This document shows, piece by piece, positions 54,781 to 63,293 of a DNA stretch of 64,000 bases (positions within the stretch are counted from its first letter, which is position 1; each line of letters begins with the position of its first letter). The stretch is taken from positions 8,117-72,116 of the forward strand of contig DASSOG010000053.1 of the NCBI GenBank assembly GCA_035700805.1, read 5' to 3'. The position numbers and the translations under genes are program-made. Under the pieces are notes generated by a model. It searched no databases. It had not been told where the DNA came from and saw nothing but the letters and a program-made list of their open reading frames with translations. This DNA comes from JAGWRI01 sp035700805 (GTDB taxonomy: Bacteria > Gemmatimonadota > Gemmatimonadetes > Gemmatimonadales > Gemmatimonadaceae).

Positions 54781-56154
54781 ATGGTTCCTTCAGATCTGGC
54801 CGCCTTCTTCGTCGCCAACGACCCTCGCATTCGCGACGAACTGTTCGACTTCCTGCGCATCCCCAGTGTGAGCGCGCGCTCGGAGCATGACGCCGACACG
54901 GCGCGCGCCGCGCAGTGGGTGGCGGACAACCTGGGCAACGCCGGGCTGCGAGCCACCGTGCACCCCACCGCGGGTCATCCGATTGTCGTGGGGGAGTGGC
55001 GCGGCGCGGGAAGCGACGCGCCCACGCTCCTCATCTACGGCCATTACGACGTGCAGCCGGCCGAACCACTGGAGCTGTGGGATTCCCCGGCATTCGAACC
55101 CACCATCCGCGACGGCAAGCTGTTCGGCCGCGGCTCCGTGGACGACAAGGGCCAGCTCTTCCTGCACATGAAGGCGGTGGAGGCGCACCTGAAGGTGCGC
55201 GGTCGCCTGCCGGTGAATGTGATCGTCCTGGCCGAGGGCGAGGAGGAAGTGGGCAGCGAGAACCTGGCCGGGTTCATCGAGGAGCATCGCGACGAGCTCA
55301 GGTGCGACGGGGTGGTGATTTCCGATTCTTCAATGTTTGCCCCCGGCCTGCCGTCCATCCTCTCGTCGCTGCGCGGACTGGCGTATTTCCAGGTGGACGT
55401 GGTGGGGCCGTCGGCGGATCTGCATTCGGGTATCTATGGCGGCGCGGTGATCAACCCCGCCACGGCGCTCGCGCGCATGCTGGCCACGCTGCACGACGCC
55501 GACTGGCGCGTGGCCATCCCGGGCTTCTACGACAAGGTGCGCGACTGGGGCGACCAGGCGCGCCGCGACATCAAGGCGCTGCCCTTTGACGACGAGCACT
55601 ACCGCGCCGAGGTCGGGGCGCCGGCGCTGGGCGGTGAGAAGGGGTTCAGTACACTGGAACGCGTATGGACGCGTCCCACATGCGAGGTGAACGGGCTGCT
55701 CAGCGGCTATACGGCCGAAGGATCCAAGACCGTGCTGCCCTCGCGCGCCATGGCCAAGGTAAGCTGTCGCCTGGTGCCCGACCAGGATCCGCGCGAGATC
55801 GAGAAGCTCCTGCGCGCGCACGTCCAGCGCGTGGCGCCGGCCGGCGTGGCTGTGACGGTCACCACGCTCCACGGCGGCCGCCCGTGGCGGGCCGAGCCCA
55901 GTGGTCCCCTGTTTGAGGCCGGCCAGCGCGCGCTGGCCGCGGCGTTCGAGACCGAGCCCGTGGTCACCGGCGAGGGTGGCTCCATTCCGGTGGTGGACGA
56001 CTTCGCCCGCATCCTGGGCGCGCCCGTGCTGCTCATGGGCTTTGGCCTGCCGGGCGAGAATGCCCATGCCCCCAACGAGTGGATCAGCATGGAGAATTTC
56101 ACCCGGGGCATGCGCGCGGCGGCAACGCTGTACGAGGAGTACGGCGCGCGGTAG
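54781..56154 (+). CDS. M20-family zinc metallopeptidase (dipeptidase)
   Basis: 457 residues. ATG 54781 has AGGA seven nt upstream and gives the normal N-terminus. Zinc-site motifs: IYGHYDVQPAEPLELW (H88), GRGSVDDKGQ (D121 bridging) and the catalytic EGEEEVGSEN. A dimerisation domain spans about 215-375. The late NEWISMENF and zinc histidine segment are present (NAHAPNE). The length and the YGHYDVQP signature match carnosinase-type dipeptidases of the M20 family. It stands alone between unrelated genes. Confidence 0.94.
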   Translation: MVPSDLAAFFVANDPRIRDELFDFLRIPSVSARSEHDADTARAAQWVADNLGNAGLRATVHPTAGHPIVVGEWRGAGSDAPTLLIYGHYDVQPAEPLELWDSPAFEPTIRDGKLFGRGSVDDKGQLFLHMKAVEAHLKVRGRLPVNVIVLAEGEEEVGSENLAGFIEEHRDELRCDGVVISDSSMFAPGLPSILSSLRGLAYFQVDVVGPSADLHSGIYGGAVINPATALARMLATLHDADWRVAIPGFYDKVRDWGDQARRDIKALPFDDEHYRAEVGAPALGGEKGFSTLERVWTRPTCEVNGLLSGYTAEGSKTVLPSRAMAKVSCRLVPDQDPREIEKLLRAHVQRVAPAGVAVTVTTLHGGRPWRAEPSGPLFEAGQRALAAAFETEPVVTGEGGSIPVVDDFARILGAPVLLMGFGLPGENAHAPNEWISMENFTRGMRAAATLYEEYGAR

Positions 56155-56249
56155 CAGCGTTGACGTGGTCGATCGTCCCTCGCTACCTTGCAATTCCGAC
56201 AAATCACCTCGCCATTTAACCGTCCGTCGGCGCAGTCCGGCACCAGCAG

Positions 56250-57311
56250 ATGGGATCCAGCCAAGCCAGCGAACCGAATACCGTGAACCAGCCGGGTACG
56301 CCCGTACGCCGTTCCAGCCGGGCGGCTACCGTCTGGTTTCGCATTGCCCTGGGGCTTGGCGTGGCCGCGGTGGCCGCCGTCATGGTGTGGCAGGCCATCA
56401 CCGCCGGTGGCGTTCCCGACCCGACGGTCGCGCACACCAGCCCCGGTGTCGCGATCGTGGACGTGGGCGTCCTCACCTTCCGTGAAGGGCTGGAGTGCAT
56501 CCTCGTGCTTGCCGCCGTGACGGCGAGCATGGTGGGTTCCGAGCAGCCGTTCCGCCGGCCCGTGGCGGTGGGCGCCGGGGTGGGCCTCGTGGCGACCATG
56601 CTCACGTGGTGGGCCGCGGCGGGGATCCTGACCGCGCTGGGCAACAGCATTCCCGCGCTGGACCTGCAGGCGGCGACGGGGCTGCTGGCCATCGTCGTCC
56701 TGCTGCTGGTAATGAACTGGTTCTTTCACAAAGTCTATTGGACGGGCTGGATCGGGCTGCACACCAGGCGCAAGCGCGCGCTCATGACGCAGGCGGGGGT
56801 GGTGCGGCCGGGGCGGACGCGCGAGACATCCGCGGCGATCACGCGCACCCGGCTGCTCTGGGGACTGGCCCTGCTCGGGTTCACCTCGCTGTACCGCGAG
56901 GGGTTTGAGGTGGTGCTCTTCCTGCAGGGCTACCGGTTGCAGCTTGGTGATCGCGTGGTGATGCGCGGCGTGCTGGTGGGGCTGGCCCTCACGGCGATCG
57001 TGGCGGTGCTCACCTTCGTGCTGCAGCGGCACCTGCCGTACCGGCGCATGCTGGTGGTCACCGGCATCCTGCTGGGGGGCGTACTGCTGGTGATGGTGGG
57101 CGAGCAGGTGCAGGAGATGCAACTCGCCCACTGGCTGCCCACCACCCCGATTCACGGGCTGAGTCGCGCCATTCCTGACTGGGCCGGACTCTGGTTTTCA
57201 GTCTTTCCAAATGTGCAGGCGCTCGTCGCGCAGGCCCTGGCGGCCCTGCTGGTGGTGGGCTCGTATTTCGTGGCCCGCGCGCGGGCGGCCGGGGCCACGG
57301 CCGCGGCCTGA
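56250..57311 (+). CDS. FTR1-family iron permease-like membrane protein
   Basis: 353 residues with about 7 helices. Two REGxE motifs, the iron-transport signature of Ftr1/EfeU, are seen: REGLE at 78-82 and REGFE at 216-220. The N-terminal helix (about 29-50) has a 28-residue basic cytoplasmic tail in front. A basic cytoplasmic loop (HTRRKRALMT) separates the halves. No multicopper oxidase, EfeO or EfeB gene is adjacent, so the electron or oxidation partner is elsewhere. Confidence 0.88.
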   Translation: MGSSQASEPNTVNQPGTPVRRSSRAATVWFRIALGLGVAAVAAVMVWQAITAGGVPDPTVAHTSPGVAIVDVGVLTFREGLECILVLAAVTASMVGSEQPFRRPVAVGAGVGLVATMLTWWAAAGILTALGNSIPALDLQAATGLLAIVVLLLVMNWFFHKVYWTGWIGLHTRRKRALMTQAGVVRPGRTRETSAAITRTRLLWGLALLGFTSLYREGFEVVLFLQGYRLQLGDRVVMRGVLVGLALTAIVAVLTFVLQRHLPYRRMLVVTGILLGGVLLVMVGEQVQEMQLAHWLPTTPIHGLSRAIPDWAGLWFSVFPNVQALVAQALAALLVVGSYFVARARAAGATAAA

Positions 57312-57356
57312 CCGGCCACGCCCACACGCCGGCCGGGATCGTTGCCGCCTGCCGGC

Positions 57357-58937
57357 CTACAGCCCTTCCAATAGCGCGTCGTTGTTGGGCGTAGCCGCGA
57401 TGCGCTTGATGAGCCACTCCATGGCGGCCTGGGGCGGCATCTGCGCCAGCCCGCGCCGCAGCGTGAATACGCTGTCCATCTGCTCGGCACGGAACAACTT
57501 CTCCTCGCGCCGCGTGCCGCTGGTCGCGATATCAATAGCCGGATAAATGCGCTTCTCGGCCAGTGAGCGGTCGAGCTTGATCTCGCAGTTGCCCGTGCCC
57601 TTGAACTCCTCGAAGATCACGTCGTCCATGCGCGAACCCGTCTCCACCAGCGCCGTGGCGATGATGGTGAGCGACCCGCCACCCACCGTGTCCAGCACGT
57701 TGCGGGCGGAGCCGAAGAAGGCCTTGGGCTTGGCCATGGCCGTGGCATCCAGGCCGCCCGAGAGCGTGCGTCCAGTGCCGCGTTCGGCGGTGTTGTGCGC
57801 ACGGGCCATGCGGGTGAGCGAGTCGAGGACGATCACCACGTCGCGCCCCAGTTCCACCTGGCGACGGGCGTGCTCCAGCACCATCTCCGTCACGTCCACG
57901 TGGCGCTGCGCCGGCTGGTCAAAGCTGGAGGCGATCACCTCACCCACGCCCCACGAAATGGCCTCGCTCACTTCTTCCGGGCGCTCATCCACGAGCAGGA
58001 TCAGGAGCACGGCCTTGGGGTGGTTGATCACCACGCCCTCGGTGATGTCGCGGAGCAGCGTCGTCTTGCCGGCGCGCGCCGGAGCCACGATCAGCGCGCG
58101 CTGGCCAAAACCGATGGGCGCGATGAGGTCAATGGCACGGCGAGTGAGTTCGGGACCGCCCTTGGCGGGGCGGCCGGTCTCGAGGAACAGCTTCCGTTCG
58201 GGGTACGAAGCCGTGAGCGACTGGAAGTCCGGCCGCTTGAGGCTCGTGGCGGGATCCTCGCCGTTGATGCTGCGCACCTCCATCACGGTCAGCCGGCCCC
58301 GGTGGTCGCGGCCTACCGCGCAATCCACGCGGTCGCTCTTGCGAAGGCCGAGCTGTCGAACCATCTGCGGGGGCACATACGCGTCACCCGCTTCAGTGAG
58401 GTAGCTCGACTCGGCGCGCCGCAGGAAGCCACTGTCGCGCTGCGGATCGAACCATCCCGTGACATCACCCGCTGGGGTGAGCACCACCGGACCCTGATTG
58501 CCGCCGTTCGCTGGTTCGTGGCTCTCGCCGCGGGCGTTGCCCTCACGCGGATCGCGCCCCCGGCTGCGGCCGCGATTGCGGCGGTGGCGCCGGCCGCTGC
58601 GGTCGTGCCGGTTGAACCCCTGATCGCGTCGGGACTGCGGGTGTTCCGTCGCGCCGTTGGATGCCACCGCTTCGGCGGGTGGTGATCCGGGGTCGCCGGC
58701 GGGCTCACGGGCCGGGCGGTCGGCGGCATCGGCGGACTCCGTCCGGTCCGGTTCCGCCGGGGTGGCCGCGACGGGGGCGGCGGGGGTAGTGGCCGGGCGC
58801 TCGGCGCCGGCGTCTGCCTCGTGAGGCGTGTCCATGGAGGCGTCCCGATACGGGTTCAGATCGTCCGAGGCCTCGTCCACTGGACGGGGCACACGGGGTC
58901 CGCGGCCGCGGCGCGGCGTGCGGCGAGGTTCAGTCAT
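57357..58937 (-). CDS. rho: Transcription termination factor Rho, with disordered N-terminus
   Basis: 526 residues, hexameric RNA-dependent ATPase. The first 150 residues are low-complexity: an acidic/Pro/Ala part (about 20-95), then Arg/Gly/Asn-rich (about 102-148). The helical Rho_N domain of E. coli Rho is not visible. The primary RNA-binding cold-shock domain starts near 153 (GWFDPQRDSGFLRRAESSYL, DAYVPPQMVRQLGLRKSD). Walker A is APARAGKT at 285-292 with K291, and later ILLVDERPEEV, Q-loop AKPKAFFGSARN and R-loop GSRMDD follow. Similar long N-termini occur in Actinobacteria and Bacteroidota Rho. It is monocistronic with a long upstream region. Confidence 0.95.
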   Translation of the reverse strand: MTEPRRTPRRGRGPRVPRPVDEASDDLNPYRDASMDTPHEADAGAERPATTPAAPVAATPAEPDRTESADAADRPAREPAGDPGSPPAEAVASNGATEHPQSRRDQGFNRHDRSGRRHRRNRGRSRGRDPREGNARGESHEPANGGNQGPVVLTPAGDVTGWFDPQRDSGFLRRAESSYLTEAGDAYVPPQMVRQLGLRKSDRVDCAVGRDHRGRLTVMEVRSINGEDPATSLKRPDFQSLTASYPERKLFLETGRPAKGGPELTRRAIDLIAPIGFGQRALIVAPARAGKTTLLRDITEGVVINHPKAVLLILLVDERPEEVSEAISWGVGEVIASSFDQPAQRHVDVTEMVLEHARRQVELGRDVVIVLDSLTRMARAHNTAERGTGRTLSGGLDATAMAKPKAFFGSARNVLDTVGGGSLTIIATALVETGSRMDDVIFEEFKGTGNCEIKLDRSLAEKRIYPAIDIATSGTRREEKLFRAEQMDSVFTLRRGLAQMPPQAAMEWLIKRIAATPNNDALLEGL

Positions 58938-59386
58938 GCGGTTACTGGTTTGGGAATCAAGGAAATCAACGAATCTGGAACTCCCACATTCGGCCGTGGG
59001 CTGGCCCTGGATCGCACATGGAATCCCCGCGCCTCGTGGTACATGCACTTCCGTGGCTCCGGGCAAATGGGCCCGATGCGCGGTGGAGTGCGTCCTTCCG
59101 GGGTGTAGTGCGGCGCTGCTCTGACGGTGACTTGTCTCGCTCGCGGCGCGGCTGCGTCACGCGCCGGCGGGCGGGGTCCTGCAGGGCGCGGGCTCGCCGC
59201 CAGCATCCACTCGCACATGAGGGACAGGCAGCCGCGCGATCGGCCGGACGGACGGTACTGGTCACGCCGGCGGACGCATGGAGTATCGGCACTCCGGCGC
59301 GATCGCGCAACCCTTGGCCGATTCCGGCCCGGTCCGCGCCCTTGGTGGTGGCGGCGCGCGTCGCACGCCGTGGCTAATTTTCGCGG
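58938..59386. other. Long divergent leader region between rho and a TPR-like gene
   Basis: 449 bp with no gene I can support. It must hold the rho promoter on the left and the promoter for 59387 on the right. Open frames across it are shadows or read-throughs of rho. A long untranslated leader before rho is expected where Rho autoregulates by terminating in its own leader. I see no tRNA or strong terminator. Confidence 0.5.
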
Positions 59387-59980
59387 ATGGCTTCTCCAGT
59401 GGTGGATGCGGCCGGTGAGATCCGGGCCGCCGTGAAGGAATTCGAGGTGACCGACGACCTGGGCGTCATCATCGACCGGGTCCGGGCGGTGGCCGCCGCC
59501 GTGCCCACGGATCGCCTCAAGGAGGCGTGTGCGGCCTTCATCCACATGCCTGAAGTAGTGATACCCGCGTACGAGCGCATTGTGTCGGAACCGCCGGATG
59601 ATGCGCAGGCGCTGGTGATCCTGGCCAACGCGTACTGGCTCACGGGGCGCGGGCCGGACGTGGTGGGCGACCTGGCCACGCGGGCCATCGCGGCGGACGC
59701 CGGCAATCGCGGCGCCTGGCACCTGTGGGCGCTGGCCGAGTCCGATCCCCGCGCACGGACGGAGCGGTGGGAGCAGGTGACGCAGAAATTCCCCAGGGAC
59801 CAGGTGGCGCGGGCGGCGCTGGCGGACAACGCCGCCAGCCTGGCGGGCGCCGAGCACGATCCGCTGGCGCTCGACAAGGCCATTCGCACGTATGAGGGAT
59901 TACTGACAGAATCCAGCGATCCCACGCAGCGCGCTGCCATTGAAACGGCACTGAAGACGCTGCGGGCGTGGAAGCTGTGA
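59387..59980 (+). CDS. TPR-like helical protein of unknown role
   Basis: 197 residues, all alpha-helical, without a signal or membrane segment. Two or three tetratricopeptide-like helix pairs are visible, for example DDAQALVILANAYWLTGRGPDVVGDLATRAI and NRGAWHLWALAESD. The stop overlaps the GTG of the CMD-family gene. It probably acts as a protein-interaction scaffold; the partner is unknown. Confidence 0.75.
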   Translation: MASPVVDAAGEIRAAVKEFEVTDDLGVIIDRVRAVAAAVPTDRLKEACAAFIHMPEVVIPAYERIVSEPPDDAQALVILANAYWLTGRGPDVVGDLATRAIAADAGNRGAWHLWALAESDPRARTERWEQVTQKFPRDQVARAALADNAASLAGAEHDPLALDKAIRTYEGLLTESSDPTQRAAIETALKTLRAWKL

Positions 59981-60390
59981 GCAAGCCTGGGGCGGGAAAG
60001 CCGGAATCGGGCGGGGCGGCCGGTGGGGCGTCCCACGAGCACGGGCAGTCGCTGGCCGAGTTCCGGGCGTACCGTGAGCGGATGAATGCGGAGATCCTGG
60101 GCGAGAACAACCTGGTGATGAACCGGTTCTTTGCGCTCGACGGCCGGGCGTACGATGCCGGGGCGCTGGACGTGCGCACCAAGGAGCTGCTGGGGCTGGT
60201 GGCGTCGCTCGTGCTGCGGTGCGACGACTGCGTCACCTACCACCTGGTGCGCTGCGCGGAGGAGAAGGTCACCCGGGCGCAGCTGTTCGAGACCCTGTCC
60301 ATCGGGCTCATCGTCGGCGGATCGATCGTGATTCCGCACCTGCGACGGGCCGTGGACCGATGGACCGAACTGGAGCGGGCGTCAGGCTGA
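59977..60390 (+). CDS. Carboxymuconolactone decarboxylase/AhpD-like protein
   Basis: 137 residues. GTG 59977 overlaps the preceding stop (GTGA). The CMD core contains the AhpD-type redox motif C-D-D-C-V-T-Y-H (about residues 84-91), with VRTKELLGLVASLVLR before it and EKVTRAQLFETLSIGLIVGGS after. Such proteins act as thiol peroxidase partners or decarboxylases. The end overlaps by 9 bp the convergent receiver-protein gene. Confidence 0.9.
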   Translation: MSKPGAGKPESGGAAGGASHEHGQSLAEFRAYRERMNAEILGENNLVMNRFFALDGRAYDAGALDVRTKELLGLVASLVLRCDDCVTYHLVRCAEEKVTRAQLFETLSIGLIVGGSIVIPHLRRAVDRWTELERASG

Positions 60391-60792
60391 GGCGTCCCCC
60401 GCCTGACGGGGCAGGATCTGCATGACGGCCTTGACGATGTCGTGCAGGTCGAACGGCTTGCGCAGCAGGGGACAGTGGCAGGCCTCGATGATGCGCTCTG
60501 CCCGGTCCGTGATGTCGCCCGTGATGAACAGCGTGTACTGGGTCAGCTCCGGGCGGATTGACTTGGCAAATTCGTAAACCGTGTCGCCGCGCATGTCCGG
60601 GAGTCGGAGATCCACCACCATGACGTCGAACGGTTCCTGCTTGAGCAGGCGGACGGCGCCGTCGCCGGTGCGCGAGGTGCGCACGTCGAAGCCCCGGCGT
60701 GAGAAGCCGATGGTCAGGGACCGGCAGATGCCGGGCTCGTCGTCCACGACGAGTAAGCGTATTGGTGAACCCTGCACGGTGGTATCCCCCAT
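60382..60792 (-). CDS. Stand-alone receiver-domain response regulator
   Basis: 136 residues, receiver domain only. Acidic pair D17-D18 in LLVVDDEPGICRSL, phospho-acceptor D61 in VVDLRLPDMRG, and lysine in LLRKPFD. No output domain. The gene is 17 nt downstream of the AraC-type regulator on the same strand, so it is probably co-transcribed. Its C-terminal codons overlap the convergent CMD gene by 9 bp. Confidence 0.92.
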   Translation of the reverse strand: MGDTTVQGSPIRLLVVDDEPGICRSLTIGFSRRGFDVRTSRTGDGAVRLLKQEPFDVMVVDLRLPDMRGDTVYEFAKSIRPELTQYTLFITGDITDRAERIIEACHCPLLRKPFDLHDIVKAVMQILPRQAGDASA

Positions 60793-60809
60793 CGTCGGAG
60801 GAAGGCCGG

Positions 60810-61607
60810 TCAGGGCCCCCCGTCCCCATTGGGCTGCTCGGTGCGAACTCGAGCTGTGAGCAGCGCTACGAATTGTTCCGGGGCGAGCGTCGCACGGACC
60901 GCGCTGGGCACCACCCCGGTGTACTCCCGCATTTGCTTCGTCAGCAGCCAGGGTCTGGTGTAGCCGATCCTGGCTGCAATTTCCTTCACCGAGCGTCCGG
61001 GGTCCCGAAGGTACCCGTATGCCCGGACCAGCCTGGCCGAGACCACCAGCGCGCGGACCGACGGCATGCCGGCAGCGGCCATGTGGCGGTAGAGCCCGCG
61101 GGTCGTCATGCCGCTGGCTTCGGCCAGTTCCCGGGCCCCGTGGAAGCGGCCTGGAGAGCGGTACAGCTGTTCGACGGCTCGACTGACCGTGACCGGGAGC
61201 CGGGCGACCGCTTCGCGCAGGGCGCGGAGCATGAGGTCGGCCACCGCGTGTCCGGGCACGCCTTCCAGGAGGTCGAGGAAGCGTCGGGGCTCGTCGTCGA
61301 AGCGAGCGAGCACGACGTGTTCGATTCCGTGGCGGGCGAGCTGGATCACGGCCTGCATGGTTGCCGCGCTGAGCGTCGTGTAGAGGACGATGGGCAGGGA
61401 GGGGTAGGTCTCCCGGATCCAAGCCAGGTCCTCGGTCTGGACGCGTCCGTCGATCACCGGGTCGGCGACGACGACGTCAACAATGCGGGTGTGCACCGTG
61501 GCGCGGAGGGCATCCCAGTCCTGGGCGTGCAACAGGGTGTGCGCCGAGCCGAGCACATTGGAGAGATGAGAGAGTTGGGCCGGGGGCAGGAGAGCGACGA
61601 CGTCCAC
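60810..61607 (-). CDS. AraC-type regulator with receiver-like N-terminus (copy 2)
   Basis: 265 residues. GTG 61607 is the first possible start because TAA lies two codons upstream. The N-terminal half (about 15-120) is receiver-like: VDVVVADPVIDG, LPIVLYTTLS, IEHVVLARF. It lacks a full acidic triad. The C-terminal AraC double HTH covers about 155-240: GARELAEASGMTTRGLYRHM, then SVKEIAARIGYTRPWLLTKQMREYTGV. It shares a 140-bp intergenic region with the divergent small lipoprotein gene, where tandem GTCACAAAA-type repeats lie. Likely regulator of that gene and of the TPR gene. Confidence 0.88.
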   Translation of the reverse strand: MDVVALLPPAQLSHLSNVLGSAHTLLHAQDWDALRATVHTRIVDVVVADPVIDGRVQTEDLAWIRETYPSLPIVLYTTLSAATMQAVIQLARHGIEHVVLARFDDEPRRFLDLLEGVPGHAVADLMLRALREAVARLPVTVSRAVEQLYRSPGRFHGARELAEASGMTTRGLYRHMAAAGMPSVRALVVSARLVRAYGYLRDPGRSVKEIAARIGYTRPWLLTKQMREYTGVVPSAVRATLAPEQFVALLTARVRTEQPNGDGGP

Positions 61608-61626
61608 GCCTTAGAGGGAGCAGGGT

Positions 61627-61656
61627 GTCATAAATCCGCACGATACTGTCACAAAA
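61627..61656 (+). promoter_or_regulatory. Tandem direct repeats, GTCA(T/C)AAA(T/A), 21-bp period
   Basis: GTCATAAAT at 61627-61635 and GTCACAAAA at 61648-61656, 21 bp apart, that is two helical turns on the same face, as for AraC half-sites. They lie 121 and 100 bp before the lipoprotein ATG (61748) and about 20-50 bp before the regulator start (61607). CTTGGCGG follows at 61688-61695. The same pair and box occur before the TPR gene. Confidence 0.6.
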
Positions 61657-61747
61657 TGCGAGTTTACGCACCAGAGGGCGACCCTAGCTTGGCGGGCAGT
61701 CGATTTGCCCCGCTGGTCAACCTGATCATTCTCTGGGAGTGCCCCCA

Positions 61748-61903
61748 ATGTCTCGTCGAAAAGTCGCTTTTCTGGTCCTGGCAGTTGCCTCCTATTTTGT
61801 GGCCGCCTGCGCGAGTGTGACCGCGCCTCGGCACGATGGGGATTGCAGTGGTGCTGGGGATAGTACGTGTGGAATCAGCGGGTTCATAACAAGCGGGTCG
61901 TAA
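61748..61903 (+). CDS. Small lipoprotein/secreted peptide, 51 residues
   Basis: Predicted short gene: ATG 61748 with GGGAG at 61735-61739 (8 nt spacing), stop TAA 61901. The N-terminus is basic (MSRRK) and hydrophobic (VAFLVLAVASYFV), ending in the lipobox VAAC with C21. The 31-residue mature part starts CASVTAPRHDG and has two more cysteines (C33 and C41, in GDCSGAG and STCGIS) and many Gly/Ser. It is divergent from the AraC-type gene and convergent with the TPR gene. Good coding signals (RBS, signal, terminator), but the length makes it easy for automated annotation to miss. Confidence 0.75.
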   Translation: MSRRKVAFLVLAVASYFVAACASVTAPRHDGDCSGAGDSTCGISGFITSGS

Positions 61904-61935
61904 GCCCCGTTCGTAACAGCAACTCGTGGTTTCCG

Positions 61936-61967
61936 GGGGCCGGTTCACTTGTGTGTGAGCCGGCCCC
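61936..61967. terminator. Hairpin between the lipoprotein and TPR genes
   Basis: GGGGCCGGTTCAC (61936-61948) pairs with GTGAGCCGGCCCC (61955-61967) over 13 bp including one G-T wobble, loop TTGTGT. It lies between the stops of the convergent lipoprotein (61903) and TPR (61986) genes, so it probably terminates transcripts from both sides. There is no U-tract. Confidence 0.55.
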
Positions 61968-61985
61968 TCGTGCATCAATCAGTCT

Positions 61986-63218
61986 CTACTCTACAAGGGC
62001 ATGTGCTCGAATCGCGTGAATCGCGTCGGTGACATAGGTGAGATCTTCCTGAGGATGGTGCATCGAGGCGGTGTGGATGATCGGCCGCGGTGTTCTGAGC
62101 TCGCGCTCGGCCTCGAACAACTGGCGGTTGAGTCTGTAGTGCTCCGAGAGTTCAATCGCTTTTGCGAAGGCTATGCCTGCGAGGTCGTCATGTTCAAGGG
62201 CCCGGTACGCGCGCCCCAGGTGGAGGAAGTAGTCCACCTTGACTTCCGGCGGCAACTCCGCGACGTGAAAGCCGCCCCGAAGCTGGCAGAATGCAACTTC
62301 GGATCCGTCCTCCGCAGCAAGCGTCATCAACGAGAGCATCGCAGTCCACCGGACATACTGTTCCTGCGCAGTTGCTGAGAGAACCAGGAATGCATCCCGC
62401 GCAGCGGATCGGAGGCCAAGCAAATGGAATGCCGTCCCGATGTTGTTCAGGATGCGATCACGCTCGGCCGCTTCCGACGATACTTGCAGTGCTTCGTATG
62501 CGAAGCGAACTGCCCGTTCGTACTCCCCACGATGACCGGCTACGGCCGCACGGCTGTCGAGCGCGTGGGCCTGTTGGTCGCCCAGCCCAAGTCGGCTGGC
62601 TTCCGCTGCGATAGACTCGAATGCACGATCCGCTTTGGGTAGGTCACCTCGGGCAACGGCTATGTTTGCCGCACCGGTCTTTGCCCGCAAAACGCCAATC
62701 ATGTCGCCGGCCGCTTCCGCGATAGCGCTCGCGGTCGCGTAGGCCGCCAGCGCGTCGTCATGCCGGCCGATGGTCCGGAACGACGCGCCCCGACGCTGAT
62801 GTGCCGCGGACGCCGCCTCATGCTCTTCTATGGGGTGGGCATGGGCCACCACCGTGTCGTATACGTCAAGCGCCAGGAACCACTTTGCCTCGTATTCCAG
62901 CCCGCGCCCGTACGCCAGGATTCGCGGAAACACCTCGCGCATTTCACCGGGTGCGGCCGCCTGGAGCGCCTGGACGATGGCCCTCAACAAGCCGGGGAGT
63001 GTCGACCCCTCATCCATCGCGTCGATGGCCTTGAGGACGGCGGTGACGCCCATGGACTCGGGCGCGACGACTTCCGGTCCGCCCTCGATCCAGGCGTCCA
63101 CCAGCCGCAACGTGACCAGTCCGGCCGCTGCCGCGCGCCACTCCGCCTGGTGCTCCTCGTGCGCCGCGACTTCCTCAAAGAACGGGAGATGCCGCAGTGA
63201 ACCGCCATCGCCTATCAC
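61986..63218 (-). CDS. TPR-repeat protein, about 410 residues
   Basis: GTG 63218 has an excellent Shine-Dalgarno GGGAGGAA at 63233-63226, so the longer open frame upstream is not used. The protein has no signal or membrane helix. The N-terminus (LRHLPFFEEVAAHEEHQAEWRAAAAG) is followed by helical pairs of the TPR type, for example VDAHxxR-like HEAASAAHQRRGASFRTIGRHDDALAAYATASAIAEAAGD, QAHALDSRAAVAGHRGEYERAVRFAYEAL and VDYFLHLGRAYRALEHDDLAGIAFAKAIE. I recall many similar 400-residue TPR proteins in Gemmatimonadota, of unknown function. Tandem repeats upstream link it to the AraC-type regulator. Confidence 0.88.
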   Translation of the reverse strand: MIGDGGSLRHLPFFEEVAAHEEHQAEWRAAAAGLVTLRLVDAWIEGGPEVVAPESMGVTAVLKAIDAMDEGSTLPGLLRAIVQALQAAAPGEMREVFPRILAYGRGLEYEAKWFLALDVYDTVVAHAHPIEEHEAASAAHQRRGASFRTIGRHDDALAAYATASAIAEAAGDMIGVLRAKTGAANIAVARGDLPKADRAFESIAAEASRLGLGDQQAHALDSRAAVAGHRGEYERAVRFAYEALQVSSEAAERDRILNNIGTAFHLLGLRSAARDAFLVLSATAQEQYVRWTAMLSLMTLAAEDGSEVAFCQLRGGFHVAELPPEVKVDYFLHLGRAYRALEHDDLAGIAFAKAIELSEHYRLNRQLFEAERELRTPRPIIHTASMHHPQEDLTYVTDAIHAIRAHALVE

Positions 63219-63293
63219 GTGGTCGTTCCTCCCAAGGATTGGTTGGTGCAGGCCATCCGACAAGATCCGTCCGATGGACGATCGAAACAAGTG

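Noticed and set aside
61748..61903. Small ORF as a lasso or lanthipeptide precursor
   Set aside because: No modification enzymes (cyclase, LanM, ABC-peptidase) are nearby and the N-terminus is a lipoprotein signal rather than a leader peptide.
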